From positions 7,013,012 through 7,077,011 of the forward strand of contig JAJEKV010000046.1 in NCBI GenBank assembly GCA_021234155.1: a stretch of 64,000 nucleotides of DNA, read 5' to 3'. Below are positions 47,415 to 58,000 of this stretch, one piece after another. Source of the DNA: Isoetes taiwanensis (lineage: Eukaryota > Streptophyta > Lycopodiopsida > Isoetales > Isoetaceae). Numbering within the stretch: the first letter of the stretch is position 1; every line of letters starts with the position of its first letter. The translations under genes were made by a program, and so were the position numbers. A model generated the notes under the pieces. The model did no database searches and had not been told where the DNA came from. It was given only the letters and a program-made list of their open reading frames with translations.

Positions 47415-47861
47415 CACTACTAGAGGATGGGTTGTTTGCAACGTCAGTTTGCGACGTATATGAAACGTCCACGTCGTAAAAATCGCGTACGTTCCCATAA
47501 CGTCGCACAAAATTTAAACGATGTCGTAGATAGAACATCCCACGTCACAGTTGGAACGTCTGGTCAGACGTCGCAATGGCAAAAATCGAGTACGTTCCTA
47601 CGACATTGCACAAAATTCAAACAACATCGCAGGTAGAACGTCAGACGTCACAGTTGGAACGTCTGGTCAGACGTCGCAATGGCCTACTACGTGCCACGCC
47701 GCACTAGCGACGTATCACGTCGCAAGTGCAACGTTAAACGTCACAACTGAAACATCTCATTGCGAGTGAAAGAATAAACACAAAATAAATACAAATACGA
47801 GTTATTGAGATGTTGGTAAGGCCTTAGGTTTGTTAGCCAGAGGTTAGTTTGGGCGCACATA
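47415..47861. mobile_element. CACTA element, 5' 447 bp only
   Basis: It begins CACTACTAGAGG at the same base of the same host frame as 19105 in copy 1 and matches it closely, but ends at 47861, where a sequence starting TCACTATATATATAC takes over. The left TGG flank is present and the right terminus is missing. Confidence 0.92.
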
Positions 47862-48060
47862 TCACTATATATATACAATTATATGGAGGTCTGATCGATG
47901 GTGTAGAGATTGATCTCGGCCGTCCATCTCTGAGATGGACGGCCCAGACGGTGACACCTCGTATCACCCCAAGCAGCCCCCTGATTTGGGGCTTTTAATC
48001 TCGACCCTTGAAATTGGGGCATTTCATCTCGACCGTCCATCTCGGATTTGGACGGCCCAC
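47862..48060 (+). mobile_element. Helitron-like 5' terminus (family head 1)
   Basis: At the point where copy 2 diverges from copy 1, the new sequence starts with TC directly after A, and the uninterrupted copy 1 reads A|TATATACG. Insertion between A and T with a 5' TC is the Helitron rule. The head (TATATATACAATTATAT...GATCTCGGCCGTCCATCTC) recurs at 54872. The matching 3' hairpin plus CTRR was not located with confidence, so the extent is unknown. Confidence 0.55.
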
Positions 48061-49690
48061 AACAAAAGCCCCAATTCGATTTCTCCATCGAATTCGACGA
48101 TGGCGCCCCTGTGGCTTTCCTTGGGGTTCAGTCGATTGGAGCAGCAATGGTGATGGAGACCATTTCTTTTGCCCATCCGACCATCGCGTATGACCAAGGT
48201 CCGGCGGAGCCATGGCAGAGCTCCAAACTGAAGCTCAAATCGCCGTTTCTTTTGTTGCAGCCTTTGTTTTTGATCGGCATTTAAATGTCCCAAAATCGTT
48301 CTCTATTTGCCTCATTATAGAAAAATCTACCTTTTGGGGTTAAGTTTCCAGCCTCCGTGGACGAGATTGGGTCGATTAAGAAATGAAAGAGCAGGATGGA
48401 TCATTGCGCATCTCCATATTATCCTTCTAGCCCTGAACTGATTCATTTTGAAAATGCAGGACCTCCTTAAGAAATCCTATGGAAGCTTTTTAAGGTTCAT
48501 CTTTACTCTTACTTACCGCATCCATTTTTTTCCAATTTTTGGTCATGGGCTGACGGGCAAATCCGGTGCACAATTCTTCATTCTTACTTTGGTGGGGGGA
48601 CTAATAATTTACGGGGACAGAAAGGCGGTGTAAAGCAGTTAGTATAGGCCACAGAAATGATTTTATTGACAAAAAGACACGGGAATACGTTCAAGGAATC
48701 CGCAGTGGAAGTAAGCTCGTGGTTGCGCAGATGCTCGTGGATCCGACAGGGATTTCGGTAATTGCTACTATTCTACGTTCTAAATGAAGAGATTCATGCC
48801 TAGACGAAAAGATTCAAGGCGCTCAGAGCATAGCTGCCAAGCTTACCCCATCTATTTTACGGTCTGTATTTTTGTTGTTTGCATTTCGTTTTATTAGCTT
48901 GACAGCCGATTCTCGTTTAGAACCTTGCCCCTATTTCGATGCATTGTGTGCAGCTATAGCAGGGCTGCTAGACCAGTGCCACGGTGGAGCTGCTTTCTTT
49001 CGCTTCAGAAATATCAAGATTTACAATTTGCAGGGTGATCTTTGAGCTGGAAGCGGTATTCTAAACCACCTTTAAGGTTAGTATCTCCTTTTATTAACTT
49101 TATATTTCGTTTCTTAGAACGATATCCCGCTTTGCAGGAAGGATCGGTGGTCGATCTGCTTATTTGTGCCATACCAGAACTTTGTCCGCCCTTAAGAAGA
49201 TAGCTGAGATTTTGGCATCAGTGAATTTGATGATCCGTTGCAGTTTGTACTAGGAATAGAAGCTGGCATGATAACTGCAACAAAAACATCTTTCACATGG
49301 TTAGGCATTTTATTTCAAAGAAAGGAAATTGTCCTCAAAACATGGTGTCTTTTTCTCAAGTAGCAGGTTAACCCAATAGCATTTGTGAGGTTTGTTGAAA
49401 TTTCTATTTTGTAACATTACTTACCATTTATTAGATACTTGATTTATATACGTCTTTTTGTGCTGGCATGATCAGATGAATTCGTTACATGCTCTTATGA
49501 GAGTTGCGAATTGGTTGGGAGTGTTGACTATGAAACACTAGATGGTCAATAAATTTTAAAGTCAAGTTCGAGAGACTTTCAGGTATCAAATATCTTATTT
49601 TTTGCACAAAAGTTCTGGAGGCTGGTGAATTGACTGTTTGCATTATGCAGATTGCCCCAAAAACTATTGCGTCATCCTGTGTCATGTATT
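48061..49690. other. Unassigned, possibly captured sequence
   Basis: Short GC-richer exon-like patches are seen (about 48096-48270, and about 48640-48750 reading DFIDKKTREYVQGIRSG) in AT-rich surroundings with intron-like GT/AG borders. I identify none of them. Confidence 0.3.
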
Positions 49691-50615
49691 TAGAGTAGTT
49701 ACTCGGACAAGAGCTTTTTTTGGAGTTACCTCCATGTTTGTGCTGCTGTAGAATTAGAACAGGAAATGTATTTTGCCATATTTGACATATATACAATAGG
49801 AATTTAAAAGATGTGTGCCTAGACTTATTTGTAGAGCTTCCCTCAAGCTTTCCAATGGATACTCTTGCTTGGGAAATGGATCTTGCATTTGCAAGTTATG
49901 CCCAAGTATCTACTAGCTGGTGCACATGGCCGTCTCAGTTGTTGGAGATTTTAAATAGGAGGTAATGTACTATTTGTCATTCATTTTAATGTATATCCCT
50001 GTGTATTCCTGTGTTATGCATGTAATTTAGAGTAGTTACTCAGGCAATAGACCTTTCTTCTTGGAGTCAACCTCCATGTTTGTACTCCGCTGTAGAATTA
50101 GAACATCAAATGATTTGGCATATACAGAGTGGGAATTTGAAAGATGTGTGCCTAGACTTATTTTTAGAGCTTCCCTTAAGCTTTTTAATGGATGCTATTG
50201 CTTCAGAAATGGATCTTGCATTTGCAAGTTATGCCGAAATATCTTCTAGCTGGTGCACATATAACATGTTGAACATGGCCGTCTCAGTTGTTGGAGATTT
50301 AAAAAAGGAGGTAATGAACTATTTGCCATTCATTTTAATTTCATTTTAATGTATATCTCTGTGTTATGTACTTGAAGTAGTTACTAGAACAAGAGAGCCT
50401 TCTTTTTGGAGTTACTTCCATATTTGTGCTATAGAATTAGAATTAGAATAGCAAATGTATTTTGCTATATTTGACATATATACAATAGGAATTTGGAAGA
50501 TGCATGCCTAGACTTATTTTTAGAGCTTCCCTTAAGCTTTCCAATGAATACTCTTACTTGAGAAATGGATCTTGCATTTGCAAGTTATACCCAAATGTCT
50601 GCTAGCGTGTAGATG
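49691..50615 (+). repeat. Threefold tandem repeat of ~340 bp carrying an exon
   Basis: Three head-to-tail units start AGTAGTTACT (about 49694, 50033 and 50377). The middle unit holds an open, exon-like stretch (about 50092-50310) encoding GNLKDVCLDLFLELPLSF, EMDLAFASYAEISSSWC and NMAVSVVGDLKKE, ending at a GTAATG donor. The outer units encode recognisable but stop-containing versions. Just downstream, DAIQKWQQAIDANKAIPIL and LQSLLVR (about 50615-50695) before GTATTA look like a further exon. I do not recognise the protein; it looks helical and leucine-rich. Confidence 0.7.
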
Positions 50616-50699
50616 CCATACAAAAATGGCAGCAAGCAATTGATGCTAACAAAGCAATTCCTATTCTCACAGGCCTTCAGTCTCTATTAGTAAGGTATT

Positions 50700-51856
50700 A
50701 GCAACGAGTTTGCATTTATGTTCCGTGCTAAATCTGAACCAGCACAAGAAATATTAATCCCTCATAATTCTTTTTAGGTGTTGGTTTCTTTATGCTATGT
50801 ATAGAACAGCTTATCCTATTTTATTGTGTTCTATGTCTGTCAAAAATTGGATATGAGCTTTTGCCAAACATCTATGTTGCTCTTATGTAGGCTTAGAGGC
50901 ATCAAGAAAATGAAGTGGGAGCCTAAGTTTTACTCTTAATCATCATATGCATTATTAGTATGTATGAACATGTGAAGGATCATTACACATGCGCTCAGAG
51001 GGATTGAATGACCATATAACTTATCTATTACATTGCCTTTGGGGGCATGCAGACATGAAAAGACATGTTGCTCCTGGTGTGCTTATATTTTGGAGCTTGT
51101 GGTTGTTAAACATGATGCCGCATGTTTATAGGTGTTCACATCAATTTCAAGTATCTAAGGAAATTTCTTATTGAAGATATTGAGCTTGTGTAAAGGTATA
51201 CCATGCCATTTCTTGGTTTGTTACGCGATGGCTGCCTTTGTTGCGCGACTTAATAATAAGATTCTACCCATTGTAAGTGAAAGCCTGTGAGAATCTAATT
51301 TCATATTCTTACTTTGCAGTTTAGAAAATTTTGATCTTTTCTTATTCGTTGCAAGGGAACACACAAGATGGCATGCATATATCTAAGCACATATCTAAGC
51401 TATACGTGCATATTTGTTTGATTGCAGACATGGATGGCCAGATTGCATCACTTTTGAAGTCCCTGGTCGTGGAAGAAGTTTTGGAAGGTTAACTCTCTCT
51501 CCTTCGTTCATACAATGGTGCAGCCTACTGCCTATTTACAAATAGGTTTTATATGATCAAAATGCTAGTTTCAATTTCAATTATGCATGGCGACATGCAC
51601 ACATGTGGTGAGTGCATGCTTATGTGGCTGGGAACAATTTGATTGAGCTTTGTTCGCAAATAATGCTGAACACAACCATGGGCCAGTTTGTAATGAACAA
51701 ATGATGTGAAGGAGATCAAGTTGTGTCCCATTTTTCAGACCAAGGATGCATTGTTAATGTTACGTGTCAGTTTGGCAATTATGCAAGGTATTATGGTTAC
51801 CAGGATTGAAAGTTCTTTTTGCATCTAATTTAGTCCCTTGGGTTGTCTAATAATAG
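50700..51856. other. Unassigned sequence upstream of ARP4 exons
   Basis: A possible short exon at about 51430-51489 (frame with GWPDCITFEVPGRGRSFGR) lies between an AG acceptor and a GTTAAC donor and is unrecognised. None of the expected preceding ARP4 sequence (for example the CDVDIRRELYSS region) is seen. Confidence 0.35.
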
Positions 51857-52400
51857 CTTGCTGGTGGTACTGCATCGATGCAGCAATTGAAAGAACGTCT
51901 GGAGAAGGATCTCATGGAGGTAGCAAACTATTTATGGTTGGTTAACGCAGTAAACTGGTTAACATCTTTGTTTTCTACAGGAGGCACCTCAGGCAGCAAG
52001 GGTCAAAGTGCTTGCAAGTGGGAATGCAATAGAACGTAGATTCAGGTTATTTGGTCTCTACTCGCATTGGCTGCTTTGTAGAATGTTTAAAGTCAGAGAA
52101 TAGAAAATTGAATTTGACGGCGCAGAGGGGACACTGATGATTTATCAGTATAATTCGTTAAAGCAAAGAACTTAACCCTTCCTAATGTACTTGGATATCT
52201 TATATTTTGCAGCGTCTGGATCGGAGGCAATATTCTTGCTTCATTGGGATCTTTTCAGCAAATGTGGTTCTCGAAAGCAGAGTAAGGAAGGTTTGGCATT
52301 TAGGTTGGGCTCTTTTTTTTCTCCTTGTGACTAATGTTTTTTGTTGAATGCCAGATTTGAGGAGCATGGGCCATCGTATGTACAAAGGAAATGCCCCTGA
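51857..52400 (+). pseudogene. ARP4: Actin-related protein 4 (ARP4) last four exons only
   Basis: Four phase-consistent exons with GT-AG introns (51857-51919, 51981-52045, 52213-52281, 52355-52400) encode [62 protein letters not shown], and EEHGPSYVQRKCP then TGA. This is the C-terminal ~75 residues of ARP4 (BAF53 type), a nuclear actin-like subunit of SWR1/INO80/NuA4 and SWI/SNF chromatin complexes. The actin C-terminal fold signature (LAGG, WIGG.ILASL) is intact and splice sites look functional. The other ~80 percent of the gene, including all nucleotide-binding motifs upstream of LAGG, is not in the preceding sequence, so this is a fragment. It lies to the right of a Helitron-like head, which suggests capture. 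Confidence 0.88.
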
Positions 52401-53622
52401 ATTTTATTGATTGTGCACAATATTTTTCGTTACGTTAATTTATTGCTGCTTCCATAGCCTTATGGCAAGTAGCAGCCTGTACCATATCAATGAGCTCTAT
52501 GTCTCTGGTTGATTGGTGATTATACATGAAATTAGAAATCCAAAACGTCATGAATCATGATCAGGAGGGTCAAATTTTTGTAGGACTACTTGCCTTCAAT
52601 TAAAACAAAAAATTAAAGTTGTTTAGTTCATCGTTGCATGTCTGTTTGCCAATGCAGATCCCGAACGGATAATGAATTTAATGCCAAGCTGGGCAACCAC
52701 GGTTCACTTTATCTTTCTTAATAACATGGTCACAACCCCCGCAGATTTTGTATAGTGCATGGTACATTTTTGTTGTCTTTGAAGTTGAATGTGTCTGAAT
52801 ATTTCTGATTTTATTGTGTTGAAGTTCCATGCTTTTACTCGAACAGTGCAGATATTCCACTGTAAAACAAGCCAAAGTTGATTGTGGACCCGATTTACAG
52901 CCTGTCTAAATCGATATATTGCAACAAACTTTATATTGCAACAAAGAATTACAGAATTTTTATTTGTTATATAAGAGCTATAACTCATCAATTCTTTTTT
53001 GCATTGAATGTTTTTAAGTCTTGAAGATTTCCAGCCGATGGCATTTCTCCTTCAGCCAGCATTCCATTTTGTCCAGCAACTATGGGGCTTGACGATGGCA
53101 GGGTATTTTAAGCTATCCAATTATGGATGCATGGGCTGTTAGGAACTTATGCATGCAGGAATACATGGGCAATGTTACACTTTTGATAGGAACTGCTAAG
53201 CTAAAATCTTGCAATTATGGCAGGTAATAGTTGGTGGTTCTCACATTATAACGACTCTTTATTTCTAAATTCAATACCCCATTAGCCCAAGATGAAACCC
53301 ACTGACTACCTTGGTTTTCTAATACAATGGCTCCCCTTTTTTTTGTGTGTCCATGCCCCTCTAGCCTAAGATGAAAGAAAATAACCACCTCGGCGCCTTT
53401 GGCCTAAGACCCTTTAGTATAATGGCGTGTATAGTGACCACTTTGGTGCCTTTACTTCTGGTGTTATGAATGAACTCCTATGGAAATTAATGCTATTATG
53501 CATTTATGTTTAAATATGTAAGTCCTAGATGTTGAATAAGAATTCCAAAAATGAACCTTTCGAACTTTATCAGGGTAAAGGTGCATTACGCATTTTCATG
53601 TTTGGCAAAATTTGCAATCATT
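52401..53622. other. No gene recognised
   Basis: The 3' flank of the ARP4 fragment and AT-rich sequence. No convincing frame. Confidence 0.45.
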
Positions 53623-53762
53623 GCATTATATCAAAGTTAGATTGCCTCTTAATAATTTATGTACATTTATCCCTCTACAATGATTTACTTTCGCATTATA
53701 TCAAAGTTAGATTGCCTCCTAATAATTTATGTACATTTATCCCTCTACAATAATTTATCCCT
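53623..53762. repeat. Tandem 70-bp duplicate
   Basis: Two adjacent units (53623-53692 and 53693-53762) start GCATTATATCAAAGTTAG and differ at only a few positions. Confidence 0.93.
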
Positions 53763-54871
53763 AGTGTTGTGGCTTTTTCGTACCAACGACCTTCACAACA
53801 TCACCATATTGATCGGTGTTTCGACAAGCTCACCCTACTAATTTTCACAAACAATCCCAAGCCATTACAATATATGATTAACACATCATCACTAATGTTG
53901 TATCCTCTAGACTCATTGAGGTTAAGGAATACAAATCCAAGTTATATCTCAACACTTGGTATAGTTTTTCACTCGTCACATTCGTCAAAAATGCCTAAAC
54001 TCTAAAATCTAAGATGTAAGTTTATCAAGGATATTTGTAAACATGTAACTTACCCACAATTCATGTGGTCATTGGTCTTCCTATCTTAATGCCACTTTCC
54101 CTAAGAATACTATCTATCTCTCCTAAGGATTGTTTGTTTCACGACCATTTAATACAATAATCGTTACTTTTTCAATATCCTAACTTTGACAATCTCACAC
54201 TCCGTATTTATGAACATCAAACTTTACAGGTTCCATTCTAGCCACCCAAAATTGTCTATCATGCATTTGTTCCCTTCCTGCTTCATTTTGAATGAGGGCA
54301 TTTGGTGCTGGCCTTCATCACTATATGTTAAAGGAAATACTTACATTTTTTGCAATCACAAGCTATGGGCATAAGCTGAAGGAAGTGGTTGTTGTATGTA
54401 AGATGCCATCCTCTATCAATGCAATGAACATGTTCGTAAGAGCTCTTTATCACATTGGCATTTCATCTCTATCTTCACTATTGTAGGTCAATTATAATGC
54501 GTTTAACATTGCTTAATTTTCTAAAGCTCATTTGATGGGCTAACCATTACTCTATCCAAGGGGGTAGTGGTATTATTAACCGAGTCTTCACCGAAGTTCT
54601 AATAGACGATGGCGAGCTTCATTGAATGGCTATTAGTCAAGGAATTTAACTTTAACTAGATGCATACTACCATTTGTGCGAGAGGATATGATGACAAATC
54701 GCTTGATTATGATACCCCGAATTGACTTGAACAAACAGAATTTTGTCATTTACCGATGACTTCTAACTCAATTCTAAGCTATCCAACTCTATTAATAACT
54801 CGTATTTTATTCCCAGATGTTCATAACCCATAGTTAATAGCCCCATTATAGTACAAAGATATATATCCTTA
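53763..54871. other. No gene recognised
   Basis: AT-rich, with short frames only. It ends at the second Helitron-like head. Confidence 0.45.
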
Positions 54872-55060
54872 TCCTTATATATATACAATTATATTGGGTG
54901 CCACAAATGATGTAGAGTCTCAAATGGTGTAGAGATTATGCCACAAATTTTTGGTAGAGATTGATCTCGGCCGTCCATCTCTGAGATGGATCGGTCCCAC
55001 ACGGCCACCACCATTATCACCCCAAGCAACCCCCTTTTGGTAGAGATTGAGGTGCCGCCG
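54872..55060 (+). mobile_element. Helitron-like 5' terminus (family head 2)
   Basis: This TCCTTATATATATAC head follows an A and shares with 47862 the words TATATATACAATTATAT, GGTGTAGAGATT and GATCTCGGCCGTCCATCTC in the same order, then diverges. The family resemblance is clear. The Helitron assignment rests on the A|TC junction only. Confidence 0.45.
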
Positions 55061-58000
55061 CCGTGGCCGTTGAATGTGCGAGATCGACGGCCCAGATGTT
55101 GCCACCCTTATTTTGGGCTTTTGGTCTAGGCCGTCGGATCAAGGGGGAGACAAAATCATAGCCATTGATCTTTTTGGAGAAACTACAAGGAAGGTGCAAT
55201 TTTGGGGGCATTTAATCTAGGCCCTTCAAATTAGGGCATCTAATCTAGACCGTTATTTACAAGTCTGACCATTATTAATTTCATTAATGGCCCCTTATTT
55301 TGGGGTTTTTATTCTAGACCATTGGGCTCTTTAGATTCGATCTTAACCATTGGTTAATCGCCATCAAAATTTAATGCCAGCCCAATGCAACCACGTCTAT
55401 GAAGTGTAATAAATGCCCTTGCATGAGGTGGCAGCCGTAACATTAGAAAGGGTAACATTTTTTCCAACGCCATTTCCCAGCTCAAGGTCATCAGCGGAGC
55501 ACAAGCACCGGGGCATGGCAACGAGTGCTTCCATTTTCAAACCTGCAAATTAGAATATATTTCTCAACCGAAATTCTAGCTTTTCCCATTTGGGTGTTTG
55601 TCCCTGATCCCAAATTCTAGCTTAAATTATTCTGTCTTGATTTCAAACTTCCTGTTTCCTTGCCATGCGGCCATCTACTTTCGTTAGAAAGTTCGAATTT
55701 TCTTCTTTCTTCCTTCTGGCGCCTTACTTCACCGGACTGTATGATGGAGCCAGCTATGTTCTGTTCTAAAACGAAAACCGCAGTTAAGCATTTGTTGATT
55801 TTGTTTGTCTTCATTTTCTATCGTAGCTCACCGCCACCGGGTTCAATTCCTGGTCATTTTCTTTTGATCATTCACTGATTTTGGCATGTCGGTGGTCCTT
55901 AGTCAATCGTGGAGCTCGATTAAGATATCCGCCTCAGATCTGCTTTTCATTCTTTGACTGATGCATGGACTAGGGATTGAAGCGACCCTTGGGGGAAATA
56001 GGTTGGCATCTTCTAATCGATCGCACCATGGTTAAATGTTCAATTAAAGGCTTTCTTGAACTCGATACGACTCAAAATTGCTTCGCCAGTTGATAGGAAT
56101 TTAAAGCTAGGATTGTCCGGCGACCATCAAAGATATGAATGCGTCTAGCTGTTGAACTATGTAACTCCCCGGCAAAACGAAGAAGGAAACAACAAAGATA
56201 TTCATATGGTGGAAAGTGTTGGTAGTCACTGGGTTGTGAATTGTTTCATTCATGTCATGGTTCATGTTCTATCGTATTTGAGGCTGATGAGAACTACCTT
56301 TTTCTTCATCTAGGCAAATGAGAGAGGGCAGTCTACCGTAACCTTATATTAAGGGCTTATTAAATATACAACTATTGGGCAGGGCACAAATCGTAAATGA
56401 GCTTGAGCAATTTGTTGAAGATTGAACGAGCAAGGATGCTTGAAAAGATGGCCATCTTTTCTTAATTATTCCAGCGCTCTCTATTCCCCTTTCGAGCTAT
56501 GGCAGAGGTGCTTGAGCGGCGCCATGGCCCCCGAGGTTATCTGCTTTGTTTAGGTTCTCTAGAATTGAATATTTCATGAACATAAGATACATTTATCATG
56601 CTGACATGCTATTTTCTGCCACTAAATTTGTTCCAGAAGAGTTATGCCGGGGTCTTAGCCGCCAAATATTCAATACAAGTAATCCGCCCATTTAAATCCG
56701 AGCTTTAATCTATGAAATCAGGTAATACTTACATGTTATTGGTCCTCTATCGCAGTGATACAGAAGAATCATGGCAGGCTCTTCCGATTCACTGCACCAT
56801 AATCCAAGCAGTTCGGCTCTTGAGCTCTTTCAAGTTCTAAACTTTACCATGTTTACTAAGTTTTTGGTAAGTAACCCATGGTTTGCTCCCAATTCTTTAT
56901 TAGCAACAAACAACGACTTGTGTTTGAGATTTTGCAGATTAAGATGCCTTAGTTTTGTTTTTCCATTAGTTCAGTTTATATGATTTGTTCCTGTCAATGT
57001 GGGTCCTATTCCATGTTGTCTTTCCATGTCCTAGCTTCATCTAGTGTTCACTCTGTGCCTTGAATTCCTAACAGAAGCCATGTTCTACATAAACATTCTT
57101 TGCACAAAGACAAGTTAGTATTGGTATCACATTGTTTAATTCATGTTATATATTTTTCTTTAATGTTGTTAAGATTTGGTTATATTCTATGCATGATTTC
57201 ATGAAATTTCAAACAGACAAAAGTTTCTCCCCATTTCAAATCTATAAGGTTGTCCGATCCAATTTTGAGTGCATGTATATTATGAGAATTTAGAATTTGG
57301 CTACAATATGGTTATGCATTCAAGAGCTTACGATTCCAAGCATTTACATATTTTGATCCCCTTCTTCTATGCAAGTTAGCATCAGCTATTTAAAAATTGC
57401 GAATAAGATTCAGATGGGACATGTCTTGCAATCGCAGCTTCTATCTAATCGAGCATATGAGTTTTATCTTGCATTAAGCTTCCATGGTTCTATGTATAAG
57501 CTCCTTACCATGTTATTCTGTTTGGGCGGTATTTATGACAACGGCAGATTAGACATCTCTCGATTGCAAAGATAATGAAAAGTCCCTACAGTCCTTTAGC
57601 CCATTCTTCTGTTCACGCCGCAGTTAAGATAGCAGGGGGCATTTTTGTGCTTGGGTCAGAAAGATTTGTTCTTGAGCAAGACTCTGCCATGCTTATAAAG
57701 CCAACCTATAAAGCCAACCCTGACTGTACCTTTAGTTCATTAGACAGATTGTTTCTTATGGGACAGGGTTAACTTGAGCCTTCACCATTGGGACAATCTG
57801 ACAACTCTATTCTCGAAAGATATGGTTATCTTCTCAAGCTCGCTTTTGCCATTAACTCCAATGATATGCAAAGGTCATTGAAAACCATACCGCTTATAAA
57901 ACCTCTTATAAAACCCAGTGCCCTGGTTTTTCCATATGTGCCCCCGGTCCGGGAACATTTGAACTCCGTGAGCTAAGCCGATAATATTTCTTGTTATGGC

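Larger units (their letters stand above)
37766..47861. repeat. Segmental duplication, copy 2
   Basis: It repeats the order of copy 1 in the same orientation, without the TRIM and without the LINE, and ends inside the CACTA element at 47861. Beyond that point copy 1 continues with the rest of the CACTA element, while copy 2 continues with Helitron-like sequence. Confidence 0.93.

Noticed and set aside
49440-49460. TATATACGTCTT as the resumption of copy 2 after the Helitron
   Set aside because: It matches copy 1 (19552) over about a dozen bases only. The following sequence differs and no hairpin-CTRR precedes it.
53755-53770. CCTAG|T as the 3' end of the Helitron starting at 47862
   Set aside because: CTAG before T is present, but no GC-rich hairpin lies about 10 bases upstream; the preceding bases are the 70-bp tandem repeat.
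56771-56870. First exon of an HD-domain nucleotidase-like gene (MAGSSDS...SSALELF)
   Set aside because: The resemblance is limited to a low-complexity Ser-rich start; no following exon with HD-domain motifs was found.
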